Shown: in pieces, positions 10,440 through 19,498 of the stretch
How positions within the stretch are numbered: position 1 is the stretch's first letter
Layout: every line of letters begins with the position of its first letter
Assembly: GCF_000388065.1 (NCBI RefSeq)
Contig: NW_009242972.1
Span: forward strand, 1,438,449 to 1,471,726
DNA: 33,278 nt
Source: Fonticula alba
Taxonomy: Eukaryota; Opisthokonta; Rotosphaerida; Fonticulaceae
Reading direction: 5' to 3'
Position numbers and translations under genes: made by a program
Notes under the pieces: generated by a model
The model's database searches: none
What the model was told of the DNA's origin: nothing
What the model saw: only the letters and a program-made list of their open reading frames with translations

Positions 10440-10446
10440 CTTTATA
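10440..10446 (-). promoter_or_regulatory. TATA-like element upstream of the 8607-10281 gene
   Basis: The minus strand reads TATTATAAAG here, about 160 bp before the ATG at 10281, in a locally AT-rich stretch that is rare in this window. It is a candidate core promoter element by sequence alone. Confidence 0.25.
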
Positions 10447-10599
10447 ATACTCTTTCTCCTCAGCTCGTGCAATCACCACCCCAAGGGAGTAGAGGGTGAG
10501 ACTTTCACTTTTGACAAATAGCGGGGCGCCTGTGGGCCCAGTCTAGGCGGGGAGTAAATGCCGTTCGTTAGGGGCTTGGGCAGTTGCAGAGCCATTTAT

Positions 10600-13140
10600 G
10601 AAAGGCAGCGAGGATCAGCCATGTCCGACTCATAGAAAGGGGAGACCAGTGTTTGTACCATTTTGATATCGGAATGAGGGTAGGCTACCTACGCTAAAAC
10701 AGAAAGGTAGGGCTGAAATTGAAACACATGCGATGCTGGGGGCAGGGGGGGGGGGGGGAAGACAACAATCCACAGGAGGGGCCCGTGTGGAAGAGCTCAA
10801 TGTGTAGGGAGTGTTGGGGTCTCTGCAAGCACCTACGGGTCTTATATATATGTTTATCCCTGCAGGGCATGCTCTGTCCCTCTGTCTGTCCCTCGCCCGA
10901 TGGCGCATCAGCACACGACCCGACCGGCAGCCCTCCTCGCTGCGGGCCGGAGTACCTTTGCGCCTATCCCTCGACCTTACCTGGCACGCATACCCACGAC
11001 GCTGGGTCCTCGGGTCCTGGATGTGCGTCCTGTATGTTCCTCGGCGACCGGGGGCACTCGAATGCTTTGCCCAACCGCTCGAACAGTCACGGTAGCACCG
11101 CCATTGAGCAGCACCGGCAGGCCCCTCCCCACCCTGGGAGCTGCTCTCCGGGGAAAGCCACTCGCATCGATGAGACCCAGTGGAAGGAATCGCCTGCTCG
11201 AGCCGAAATCCCACCTCGGGAGTAGATCAAATCGCAATGCCCAATCCGAGTCTCCTGCAGGGAAGATGGTCTGATGTGTCTGCCCCGGGGCCGGGCCGAG
11301 CAGCCAAAACGCCCCTCCAGGGACTGGCATACAGGCGAGCTCATGGCGGGCTTCCGACCGGTCGCCTGCGCGCGCCCTGGTGCTGTACGGCTCGCTGAAT
11401 CGACGAAGCGCGCCTCAATCGACTCCGCCGAGCATGCAAGTGCCGCCAAAAGACGCCGGCGCGTCTAGATAGACCCCGCATCCGAGGTAAGTACATCCTC
11501 ACTTTCGCACTCCAACCCGCCTCTCGGGGAAAGAACGCCACTGTATGAGCCGGTGTCGAGGGCCCCGGCCACCATGGATGCCGTCCATTGCTCACCCCTC
11601 GCTTTCCTTGCCCCTCGCACTCGTCCCCATTGTCCGGCACACGGCGCGACACAGCCCCGAGAGGCCGTCGGGCGCGCGCTGGCTCTTGCGCATCTGTTCA
11701 CATTGGTCATCTCGACTCTCTGTCAGCAGTCGCGTAAGCATGCATGTGTGCATGCCAGCCGGCAGCGTCGAAGCCATGGAATCGCCGGAGCGGCCCATAC
11801 GTGTGCCGCCTAGCTCCGGGCACCTATGGATGCGAGGCCAGGAGTACTTGATGTACTCTTGGCATTCCCTCGGCAGCTCCTGGTGCCTAGCCGCGCTGCT
11901 CCGCCACATGGAGGGCCAAAAGGCTTCGATGAGTGGCCGAGGCATAGGGCTGCGATGGTCGCTATTTCTGCCCAGCGCAAAGATCATGAGAGGATAGCGA
12001 AAGAAACAACACCGACTGCATGGACACACATGCCTGGTCTGTGCCGAATGAATTCTCGGCTTGTGCACCAGGTTGCCTTGTTCGCCGACAAGCAGGGCGA
12101 ACGAAGGTCCCCCGAGAATTGTGCGCAGTGGCACGGGGCAAGCGGTCATGCACGGAGCCCCGCGGTTCTTCCGGGATGTGTTATATCTTTTTGCCTTTGT
12201 CCAATCTTCAATCCCACGGCGGGGCAAGGCCGGCCAGCCGGCCAGCACAGCAACACCCACCCGTCCGGCGCTCTAATCGCTCTTGAAACTGCTAGCCATC
12301 AGCCATCCCACTCGATCCCGCAATGGTTTCCCCCGGACCGACAAACCAACCTGCGCCAGGAACATGGCCCGCCTGTGTGATTGAGTTCTCAAGGGCTCAT
12401 GCATCCCGAGCGGGGATGGATGGCACGCCCACGAGGAGCTGATGTTGGTTGGAAGCACGTTCCCCAGCTGTGCTCGTGTTGGATATTGCCCATCTGGGCC
12501 CATGGGTTGCGCCTCTCAGGAGACATACTGGACTCAGGGGTATTTGCCTCCCCCTGGGCAAATGACTTCCATGGGCCTGCGTTTCTTGCGTAATAGCCCG
12601 GAGAGCATGCACTCGGGGGCGGCTCGGCACCACCACCAAGGCGACACCATACTGCTTCGGGGGCGCCAGTCCGTGTCTAGCCTGCCACGATTCGCCCCGC
12701 GCTCGGCAGGCACATCGCTGGTCGGCCGAAGGGGCGGGAAGAACACCGCCGCCCAGCCCACGCGCAAGACCTGTGCGCGAGCCCACAGACTGCCCATGTC
12801 GCCCTGTCTCGTCCTTGTCCTCGCACCTCCCCCCGCATATGGACAGGCAATCAACAGGGGGAGGGCTCATAGCCGTTCCTCAGAGCGGAGCCCCCCCCCC
12901 CCCCCCCCGCCCCCCCGGCGAAACACACGCACGCACGCATCACACCAGGGCGCAGAAGGTCTCCCGGTCCCGGAGCGCAGGCTGCCTTCACCGCCCCCCT
13001 GGAAGCGGCCCTCACGCCGGCGCTGGCCCCAAGCCCACCCTGGAGTTGTGGGGCGGCCTGCACCGCGCCACCTCGGCCGACATTGCACCGGCAAGCTCGC
13101 TCGCCTCGCTTTTTTGGCCTCCCCTCTTCGAGTTCACCAT
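10600..13140 (-). other. Possible minus-strand multi-exon gene, not resolved
   Basis: No single clean gene can be drawn. Minus-strand frames look mildly coding at about 11300-11460, 11592-12260 (open for over 600 nt, with PLIEAFWPSMWRSSAARHQE) and 12400-12650. A plausible first exon starts at ATG 13140 (MVNSKRGGQKSEASELAG) and could end at a GTGGGC near 13038. Plus-strand frames are also open in places, so strand assignment is weak. A C run lies at about 12892-12908. I see no mobile-element signature. Confidence 0.22.
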
Positions 13141-13262
13141 GCGCGCCAGACCCGGCGGGGCTCTTGGCCGCCAAGGACTGGCCGTCTCTCGGCACCATCC
13201 GTTGATCTTGGCAGCCAGCGCCGAGCGGCCGGCCCTTGGCAGCCAAGGGTCGCCCGATACAG

Positions 13263-13290
13263 GCATCAATAAAAAATAAACAACTATCAA
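13263..13290. other. AT-rich island with AATAAA-like sequence
   Basis: The plus strand contains caataaaaaataaac in otherwise GC-rich DNA. It could be a polyadenylation signal for a plus-strand transcript ending here, or part of an AT-rich promoter for the possible minus-strand gene starting at 13140. Nothing else decides between these. Confidence 0.2.
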
Positions 13291-14615
13291 TGTCTTCGCC
13301 AGCCGGGCGTGCGCGCGCCGGGTCCTGTTTCAGGCGGCCACCGCCTCCGGCCCCCGGGAAGAAAACAAACACACCGGCTTGTGTGCGTGTGTCCCAGCCC
13401 CGTGCCCCCTGCTTGCGGCGAGCATCAACATAGCAGACCCGGAAGTGCCCCCAGTTGGGGAGATGGAGACGACCATTTGCCAACGCAACCTTTTGTTTAT
13501 TCCGGGGCTTCCACGCGGAGGCGGGGTTAACTCACTGGTAATGAGCGTCGAGACCGCGGGTCATGCCGGCCGCGGCCCCCTGCTCGGTTACCGGTGCGCG
13601 CACGCCGGCTGGCCATCCCGGTAAACTGAGAGACTCGGGAGGTGCCGCGCCCCGGGCAGACCGCGGCACAGGGGAGTCCAAGCCGGAGGGGGTGAACTCC
13701 AGCGTAGGCCACAAGGGTCCCCCCCGCTTCCCCTGGGGGCGTTTGCCTTGGCACACCGAGCGTGGCTGGAGCTAGGCTGTTCGCCCGGACAGGCGTTTCC
13801 ACGTAAATGCCACGCCAGCCGCCTGTGTGCAGCCACCGACGTCGGGCCTGTGGCGGGGGCCAACCAGCCCGAGGCGAGCGCCCCGTCCGGGCAAGAAGAG
13901 GCCGGCCTGCCCAGACCCCGCCGCGCTGCCGGCGCCTTCTGTGCCGGCGGAGCAGCGCATCGACCGGGGGTCCCAGGGAAAGCGAGAGAGGAGGGGGGGG
14001 GGGCGGGGGCGGAGCAGGGGACCGGCGAGAGCCCTGCGCAGCCTGGCCCGGCGCGTCGCACGGCTGGCGGTGCTCCGCTCATGGCCCCGGGTCACCGAGG
14101 CTGCGAATCTCACACAGACGCACATGCCCCCCCAGGTCCCGGGCCAGTCCGGCAGGGGGGGATCGTGCCCGGAAGGAGGGGCGCCGCCTCTTCCAGATCG
14201 GCGCGGGGCCGCATCACGCTCTCGGCCCGGCTCGCCCAGCACTCCGAGACCCAATCACATGTTGTATTTTATTCCTACTGATCACACCTTTCCAGGTCAC
14301 GCCCTGGCCGGGCGTCCCGGGACAGGCCGTTGCCCCGGCCAGCCGGCGCCGCGGGCCGATCGCCGTGCGTTGGGATCCGATCCGCCAGACGGCCCTCCCC
14401 CCGGACGGCGGCCGGGGACCGGCCAGCCGGTGCAACAGCCTGAAAGGGCGCCTGGCTTTGGGTCCGAAGGGCCGGCAGAAACGGCACCCCCTTCCCCCTC
14501 CCCCCCTGCCCCCCCCCCCCTTCCTATCCCCCTCCCCCTCTCCCTCGCTCTCTCCCCACCCCCCCCCCCCCTGCCCCTCCGCCCGCACCGAAGACACCGG
14601 CGGCACATTCGACCC
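13291..14615. other. GC-rich 5' flank and pyrimidine tract before the 14616 gene
   Basis: The reading frame of the 14616 gene stays open upstream to about 13827, but that stretch has no domain-like content and includes a G run at about 13992-14001. A long C/T tract (about 14488-14590) precedes the chosen ATG. I read it as 5' UTR or an intron end rather than coding sequence. I see no other gene. Confidence 0.4.
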
Positions 14616-16409
14616 ATGACGCAGGCCCCCAGCGAGGCCGGCCGGCCGGCTTCGCCCTTCCCTCTTCGCCAGGCCCCGCCGCCGGAGGAAGCAGGGCCAC
14701 TGCTGCCCGGGCTGGACCTGGGGGCGGACCTGGCCGCGCGGGCGCAGCGTCTGCCGGCCCTGGCCCGGCGGACCCTGCGGCTGTTCCTGGCCGGCCGGCT
14801 GAGCCGGCTGGAGTACCAAAACCGCATGGGCTGCATCTTGATGGATGCGGCCGCGGCGCGGAGCATCGCCGCGGCGGCGGCCGGGCTGGAGGTCCGCGCG
14901 GCCCTGTCGGCGGGGCCCGGCCCCGCGCGCGGCCCGGCGGCGGTGCCGACGCGCCCGCGCCGGCGCGACGTGCGCCTCATGGTGCGCGAGTGGAACGACG
15001 TCATCTTGCAAATCCTGGCCGCCGTACGGCGGCTCTTCCTGGCCGCGCGGCCGCGGGTTCTCGAGCCCGGCCCGGGGCGCGGGTCGGCCGCCGGGCCGGG
15101 CGGGGCGCTGCTCGGCCCCGGCGGCCCCGGGCACCCGGGCCCCGGGGGGCTGCTCCTGGCCGGCGGCGGTGCTGGCGGCCACTCCGCCGGGCCGCTGGTC
15201 CTGGGGGCGTCACTGGCCCCGGGGCTGGAGGCGCTGCGCGCGCTGCTGCTGGAGGCGGGCGTCGCCTCGGCGGATCTGGCCGGGCTGACGCTGCCGGCCG
15301 TGGCCGCCCTCCAGCGCATGCACCAGACCCTGGAGTGGTGCGGGGCCGGCGTGCCGCCGGCCATTGGCCGGGCCTCCAGTAGCGGCAGCCGCAGCAGCAG
15401 CAGCAACAGCCGCCGGAGGCTCCTGGCCCCGGCCCGGTCCATAGCCCGGCTGGACCCGCGCGACCGGGGGTTCCTGGTGCGCCGGGCGCGCGCGCTGCTG
15501 GACCCCGCCGGGGCCGGGACGCCGGCCGCGCTGGACCGAGCGCTGGCCCTGCTGGACAGCCGCCACGGCCAGCAGGTGGGCCTGCTCGGGACCCTGTCAC
15601 CGGCGGCCACCGCCGGGCTGGCGGGCTCGACGCCCGAGCGCCTGGGGTTGGGCGGTGCGGGCGCCGCCCCGGGCCCGGCCGGCCCCGGCACCGGGCCCCC
15701 CCCGCCGCCGCCCGGGCAGTATGTGGTCCCGGCGCACGACGCCCCGATCGGCGCCCCGTGGAGTCTGGACCGGCCGCCGGACGCGGTGTGGTCGGCCGGC
15801 GGCGGGACCAGCCTCTGGGAATCGGCCTTCGCCCTGTCGGCGCCGCAATTGGCCCTGCGGCATGGCGATCCGGCGGCGCCCCGGCCCTGGTGGTGGACGG
15901 TCGGCTCGACGCTCGAGGAGGACCTGGCCCGGCTGGCCGGCGCCCCGGCCGGCGACCCGTCGGATGAGGGGTCCTCGCCGGCGCCACCGCCAGGCGACGG
16001 GGGCTTTGTCCCGGGCATGGCCCTGGCCGGGCTGGTGGGCCGGTGCCTGGGCCCGGCCGCCGCCGCCGAGGGGGTGTCCCTCCCGCCGGCCGGCAGCCTC
16101 AGTCGCCTGGAGCTCGAGAGCCTGCTGGGCCGGGCGCTGGATGTGTTCGTGCGTGGCCGCGTGGAGGCCCTGCTGGGGGCGGTGTACCTGCCGCCGGGGC
16201 GCCGGTCGGTGTGCCTCGGCCGGCGCACGGTCGCCGCCGCGGCCGACGTCTTCCCGGTGGCCGGCTCCCGCCAGGCCACCAGCCACCTGGCCATGGCGCT
16301 GCACCTGGCGGCCGAGGGCAACTCCCCGGCGGCGCCCCGCCGCGACCCGGCCTTCTACCGGTCCCGGGCGCGCCCCATCAGCCGGCACCGGCTGTTCGGC
16401 CGGCTGTGA
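14616..16409 (+). CDS. Alanine/proline-rich protein, possible SAGA Ada1/TADA1-like subunit
   Basis: A 597-residue frame starts at the ATG after the pyrimidine tract and ends in TGA at 16407-16409. An early helical segment (about 46-77) reads LRLFLAGRLSRLEYQNRM and is followed at 125-134 by EWNDVILQIL. This order resembles the Ada1 N-terminal pattern, in which a 'fl.gkls..efd' helix precedes an 'hNdflLaIL' motif. Near the C-terminus (about 464-526) LAGLVGRCLG, an 'AAAAEGVSLP' turn and LESLLGRALDVFVRGRVEAL recall the second conserved Ada1 block before its histone-fold-like part. The middle is low-complexity Gly/Ala/Pro with a Ser/Arg repeat (about 256-270). The C-terminal 60 residues are basic. 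If correct, it would be a structural subunit of the SAGA transcription coactivator in the nucleus. The resemblance is motif-level only; the coding call is firm, the name is not. Confidence 0.7.
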   Translation: MTQAPSEAGRPASPFPLRQAPPPEEAGPLLPGLDLGADLAARAQRLPALARRTLRLFLAGRLSRLEYQNRMGCILMDAAAARSIAAAAAGLEVRAALSAGPGPARGPAAVPTRPRRRDVRLMVREWNDVILQILAAVRRLFLAARPRVLEPGPGRGSAAGPGGALLGPGGPGHPGPGGLLLAGGGAGGHSAGPLVLGASLAPGLEALRALLLEAGVASADLAGLTLPAVAALQRMHQTLEWCGAGVPPAIGRASSSGSRSSSSNSRRRLLAPARSIARLDPRDRGFLVRRARALLDPAGAGTPAALDRALALLDSRHGQQVGLLGTLSPAATAGLAGSTPERLGLGGAGAAPGPAGPGTGPPPPPPGQYVVPAHDAPIGAPWSLDRPPDAVWSAGGGTSLWESAFALSAPQLALRHGDPAAPRPWWWTVGSTLEEDLARLAGAPAGDPSDEGSSPAPPPGDGGFVPGMALAGLVGRCLGPAAAAEGVSLPPAGSLSRLELESLLGRALDVFVRGRVEALLGAVYLPPGRRSVCLGRRTVAAAADVFPVAGSRQATSHLAMALHLAAEGNSPAAPRRDPAFYRSRARPISRHRLFGRL

Positions 16410-16837
16410 GGGGCGATCCGTGGCGCGATGCGGCGCGCGTGGGCCTGCTCCCTCGCCGCGGGCCCTCCTTCCCCTCCCCCCCCCTTTGCCTGTGCGCGGC
16501 CAGCCGCATGAACACACGACACGTTTTTTTTTCCACCCTCCTCCCGCCGCCCGGGGCTGGCTAACTCGCGTGAGGGGCGGCCGAGCGGGGGCGTCGTCAG
16601 TATGTCGGTGCCGGCGCCCCGGGCGGCTGTTTTGTGCGATCGGGGCCCGGCCGGCGGGGCCTGACCTTGCCCACGATCGGTATGGGAGCCAAGCGGAGAT
16701 CGCGCGGCGCCGGGCATGCGCGGGAAGGGGCGGGGGAGGCGGACATGTCGCGGAAATCCGATCGCCGAAAACAACAGGGTCGGGGCGCGCCCGGGGAGAG
16801 TTGGCTCGGGAGGGGGCCCGGACGGGCGGGGGGGGGG
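16410..16837. other. 3' flank of the 14616 gene up to the gap
   Basis: GC-rich sequence with a T run (16525-16532) about 120 bp after the stop codon, the only T-rich element that might mark a 3' end. No gene seen. Confidence 0.4.
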
Positions 16838-17063
16838 NNNNNNNNNNNNNNNNNNNNNNNNNNNNNNNNNNNNNNNNNNNNNNNNNNNNNNNNNNNNNNN
16901 NNNNNNNNNNNNNNNNNNNNNNNNNNNNNNNNNNNNNNNNNNNNNNNNNNNNNNNNNNNNNNNNNNNNNNNNNNNNNNNNNNNNNNNNNNNNNNNNNNNN
17001 NNNNNNNNNNNNNNNNNNNNNNNNNNNNNNNNNNNNNNNNNNNNNNNNNNNNNNNNNNNNNNN
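16838..17063. other. Assembly gap (226 N) flanked by G runs
   Basis: The N block has 10 G on its left and 13 G on its right, with a lone C just outside the left run. The missing sequence probably includes a long G tract or a G-rich repeat. Any frame drawn through it is meaningless. Confidence 0.98.
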
Positions 17064-17076
17064 GGGGGGGGGGGGG

Positions 17077-17147
17077 CACTGCTTGGTCAGCACCGCGGCC
17101 GCGTAGGCGTAACACACGCCCTCCTCACACATGAGCTCACCGTGCAT
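17077..17147 (-). CDS. Possible first exon of a divergent gene entering the gap
   Basis: From ATG at 17147 the minus strand encodes [12 protein letters not shown] and then [12 protein letters not shown] with G/C third positions, before a C run and the gap. If real, it is a gene transcribed away from the CBS gene, with its remainder lost in the gap. A GTGAGC donor-like site near its start makes an intronic reading equally possible. Confidence 0.28.
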
Positions 17148-17443
17148 GCACCACTCTCGCGCCCGGGTCGCTGGACGTCTGGGCCCTGGCGGGCAAATAC
17201 CCTCGCATCCGTTTAGGGTTGGCCCCCGTTGGCCCTCCTCTCCGGGCTCCCCTGGCCGCTCCGCGGACCGGGCAGGGCGTGTGGCATTCCCCGGGGGCCC
17301 GGGGCGCTGGCCGGGGCGGCCCGATGCGGCGAACACACCCGGGGCCGGGGGTGCCACGCAAGGGGCCGTGCGCCGCGGTCAGCCGGGGGCGGTTGGACGG
17401 CCGGCGTCCAGGGGCGTCGCAATGCGCTGGCCGGGGAGGCGCG

Positions 17444-17535
17444 CGCGCGCGCGCGCCGGCCAGGGGGGAGTACATGCGTGCGTACGTGCGTACGTGCGTG
17501 TGTATGTGCGCGCGCGCGCGCGCGTATGTGTACGT
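17444..17535. repeat. Alternating purine-pyrimidine block with Z-DNA potential
   Basis: (GC)n, then tandem cgtacgtg-like units, then (CG)n and tatgtgtacg form a nearly continuous alternating purine-pyrimidine tract about 400 bp upstream of the CBS start. Such sequence is known to favour Z-DNA under negative supercoiling. Confidence 0.6.
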
Positions 17536-17662
17536 CAAACCCCGCTCGCCAGGCGCCAGCCATGTGGTGGCCGGCCCCAACATGGGGTGGGCATCCATCA
17601 CATACATGTTCCCGCCGCACCCGGGGACTCGACTGCCCACCGAAGCCGGCGGATCTGTGGCT

Positions 17663-17690
17663 GGCCCCGGCCCCGGCCCCGGCCCCGGCC
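17663..17690. repeat. GGCCCC hexanucleotide repeat, four units
   Basis: Four perfect GGCCCC units plus GGCC in the CBS upstream region. The same unit recurs five times inside the giant gene at 29112-29141. Confidence 0.85.
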
Positions 17691-17916
17691 GCCAGCCGTC
17701 CGGCGCCCGCTGCACGGCATGTGGCAGGGAGAAAAGCCCCCGACCCCTGGGCTCGGCCTCCCCAGCGCTCTGTCCCCCCCCCCCCCTTCCCGGTTCACGA
17801 TCGACTCCTGTCTCCCGTGCCCGTCTCCCTGTATGTTGCGCACCCCTGCTCGCCCACTTCCCCGCGTCGGCCTCTCCTCACCTCCGCCACCCCACCCCGG
17901 GCCCCGCTCCAGCACC

Positions 17917-19498
17917 ATGACCTCCGCCACCTCCACCCTCCCCCCCACCCGCACCGACTCCATCCTCGGCTGCATCGGCAACACCCCGATGGTCCGCCTG
18001 GACCGCCTGGCCAAGGCCGCCGGTCTCGAGTGCGAGCTCTGGGCCAAGTGCGAGTTCTTCAACGCCGGTGGCTCCGTCAAGGACCGCATTGGCCTGCGCA
18101 TGGTCGAGGAGGCCGAGAAGGACGGCATCCTCAAGCCCGGCTTCACCATCATCGAGCCCACCTCCGGCAACACCGGCATCGGTCTGGCCCTGGCCTCCGC
18201 CCTCAAGGGCTACCGCTGCATCATCACCCTCCCGGAGAAGATGTCCGACGAGAAGGTCAACGTCCTGAAGGCCCTCGGTGCCGAGATCATCCGCACCCCG
18301 ACCGAGGCCGCCTGGGGTGCGTCATCACCGGCACCCGGACCGCCGCCCTCCCCCGGCTTCCCTCTCTTTCCTTTTCTCTCTCCTTTTCTCTCTCCTTTTC
18401 TCTCTCCTTTTCTCTCTCCTTTTCTCTCTCCTTTTCTCTCTTTCCTTCTCTCTTTCCTTCTCTCTTTCCTTCTCTCTTTCCTTTTCTCTTTCCTTCTCTC
18501 TCCCATTCTCTTTCCCTTTCCCTTTCCCTCTCCCTTTCCTTCTCTCCCTCTCCCTCTCCCTCTCCCTCTCCCTCTTCACGCGACCGTCCACTCACATGGC
18601 GCCTCCCCTCGCCCGCCCGCGCAGACGCCCCCGAGTCCCACATCGGTGTTGCCAAGAAGCTCAACGCCGAGATCCCCAACTCCGTCATCCTTGACCAGTA
18701 CATGAACCCCAACAACCCGCTGGCCCACTACTACGGCACCGGTGCCGAGATCCTGGCCCAGCTCGACAACAAGGTCGACATGTTCGTCTCCGCGGCCGGT
18801 ACCGGTGGCACCCTCACCGGCACTGCCCGCCGCATCCTCGAGACCGTCCCCGACTGCCATGTGCGTATCCGGTGCCCCCGTCGCGCCCTGCTCCAGCAGG
18901 CCCTCCCCCCGCGCGCCCCTTGCTGCTGCCACTGCGCCACTCCCCGTGCGCACATGCCACCTGTGCACGCCCCTCCGATACTCATCCCCCCCCCCCCCCT
19001 TCCTCCCCCGGCCGCCCGTCCCTCCGCGCACAGATCGTCGCCGTTGACCCCAAGGGCTCCATCCTCGCCGAGCCCGAGTCCCTCAACACCACCGACATCA
19101 CCACCTACCAGGTGGAGGGCATCGGCTACGACTTCATTCCCGACGTCCTGGACCGCTCCATCGTCACCGAGTGGATCAAGACCGAGGACTCCGAGTCCTT
19201 CGAGATGGCCCGCCGCCTCATCCGCGAGGAGGGCCTCCTGTGCGGTGCGTCCATACGTGGTGCCCCCATTCGCCCCTTCTCTCCTCCTCCTCGCGAACAC
19301 ATGCTCACGCCGTGCCTCTCCCCTCCCTCCCGCATAGGTGGCTCCTCCGGTGCCGCCGTCGTCGGCGCCCTTCAGGCCGCCAAGAAGCTCAAGGCCGGCC
19401 AGCGCTGCGTTGTCATCCTCCCCGACTCCATCCGTAACTACATGTCCAAGCACCTGAGCGACGGCTGGATGAAGGAGAAGGGCTTCCTCGGCTGCTAA
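17917..19498 (+). CDS. CBS: Cystathionine beta-synthase, catalytic core only, four exons
   Basis: Exons 17917-18316, 18625-18860, 19034-19244 and 19338-19498 join in frame to give 335 residues ending in TAA. All three donors are GTGCGT and the acceptors are gcag, acag and atag. The product is a PLP-dependent beta-family enzyme. CBS forms cystathionine from serine and homocysteine in the cytosol. The PLP lysine is K55 in GGSVKDR; the substrate loop TSGNTG is 82-87; the phosphate-binding glycine loop GTGGT is 192-196; PDS at 311-313 would contact the pyridine nitrogen. [22 protein letters not shown] and [10 protein letters not shown]-like VEGIGYDF are CBS-type rather than bacterial cysteine synthase. 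It lacks the N-terminal heme region and the C-terminal CBS (Bateman) pair of the human enzyme, so AdoMet activation is not expected. A cysteine-synthase role cannot be excluded. Confidence 0.95.
18360..18575 (+). repeat. Pyrimidine minisatellite inside CBS intron 1
   Basis: About 215 bp of pure C/T sequence built from degenerate 12-bp units (ccttttctctct), passing into shorter ccctctcc units. It fills most of the 308-bp intron (18317-18624). The mirror-like homopurine/homopyrimidine content could form triplex DNA; in the RNA it is an extended pyrimidine tract. Confidence 0.85.

Larger units (their letters stand above)
17148..17916. promoter_or_regulatory. Upstream region of the CBS gene
   Basis: This 770-bp stretch should hold the CBS promoter and 5' UTR. 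It contains an alternating purine-pyrimidine block (17444-17535), four GGCCCC units (17663-17686) and a C run just before 17790. No TATA or CCAAT box is evident. The 5' UTR near the ATG is strongly pyrimidine-rich. Confidence 0.35.

Noticed and set aside
13827-14615. Upstream extension of the 14616 gene
   Set aside because: Open frame only because of GC bias; it includes a G run and a long C/T tract better read as untranslated or intronic.
14297-16321. Long minus-strand open frame opposite the 14616 gene
   Set aside because: Ser/Arg/Pro/Ala-rich shadow typical of GC-rich antisense; the plus frame has helical blocks and a sensible start.
18210-18715. Lys/Glu/Arg-rich minus-strand frames over CBS intron 1
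   Set aside because: They translate the C/T minisatellite inside a well supported intron.
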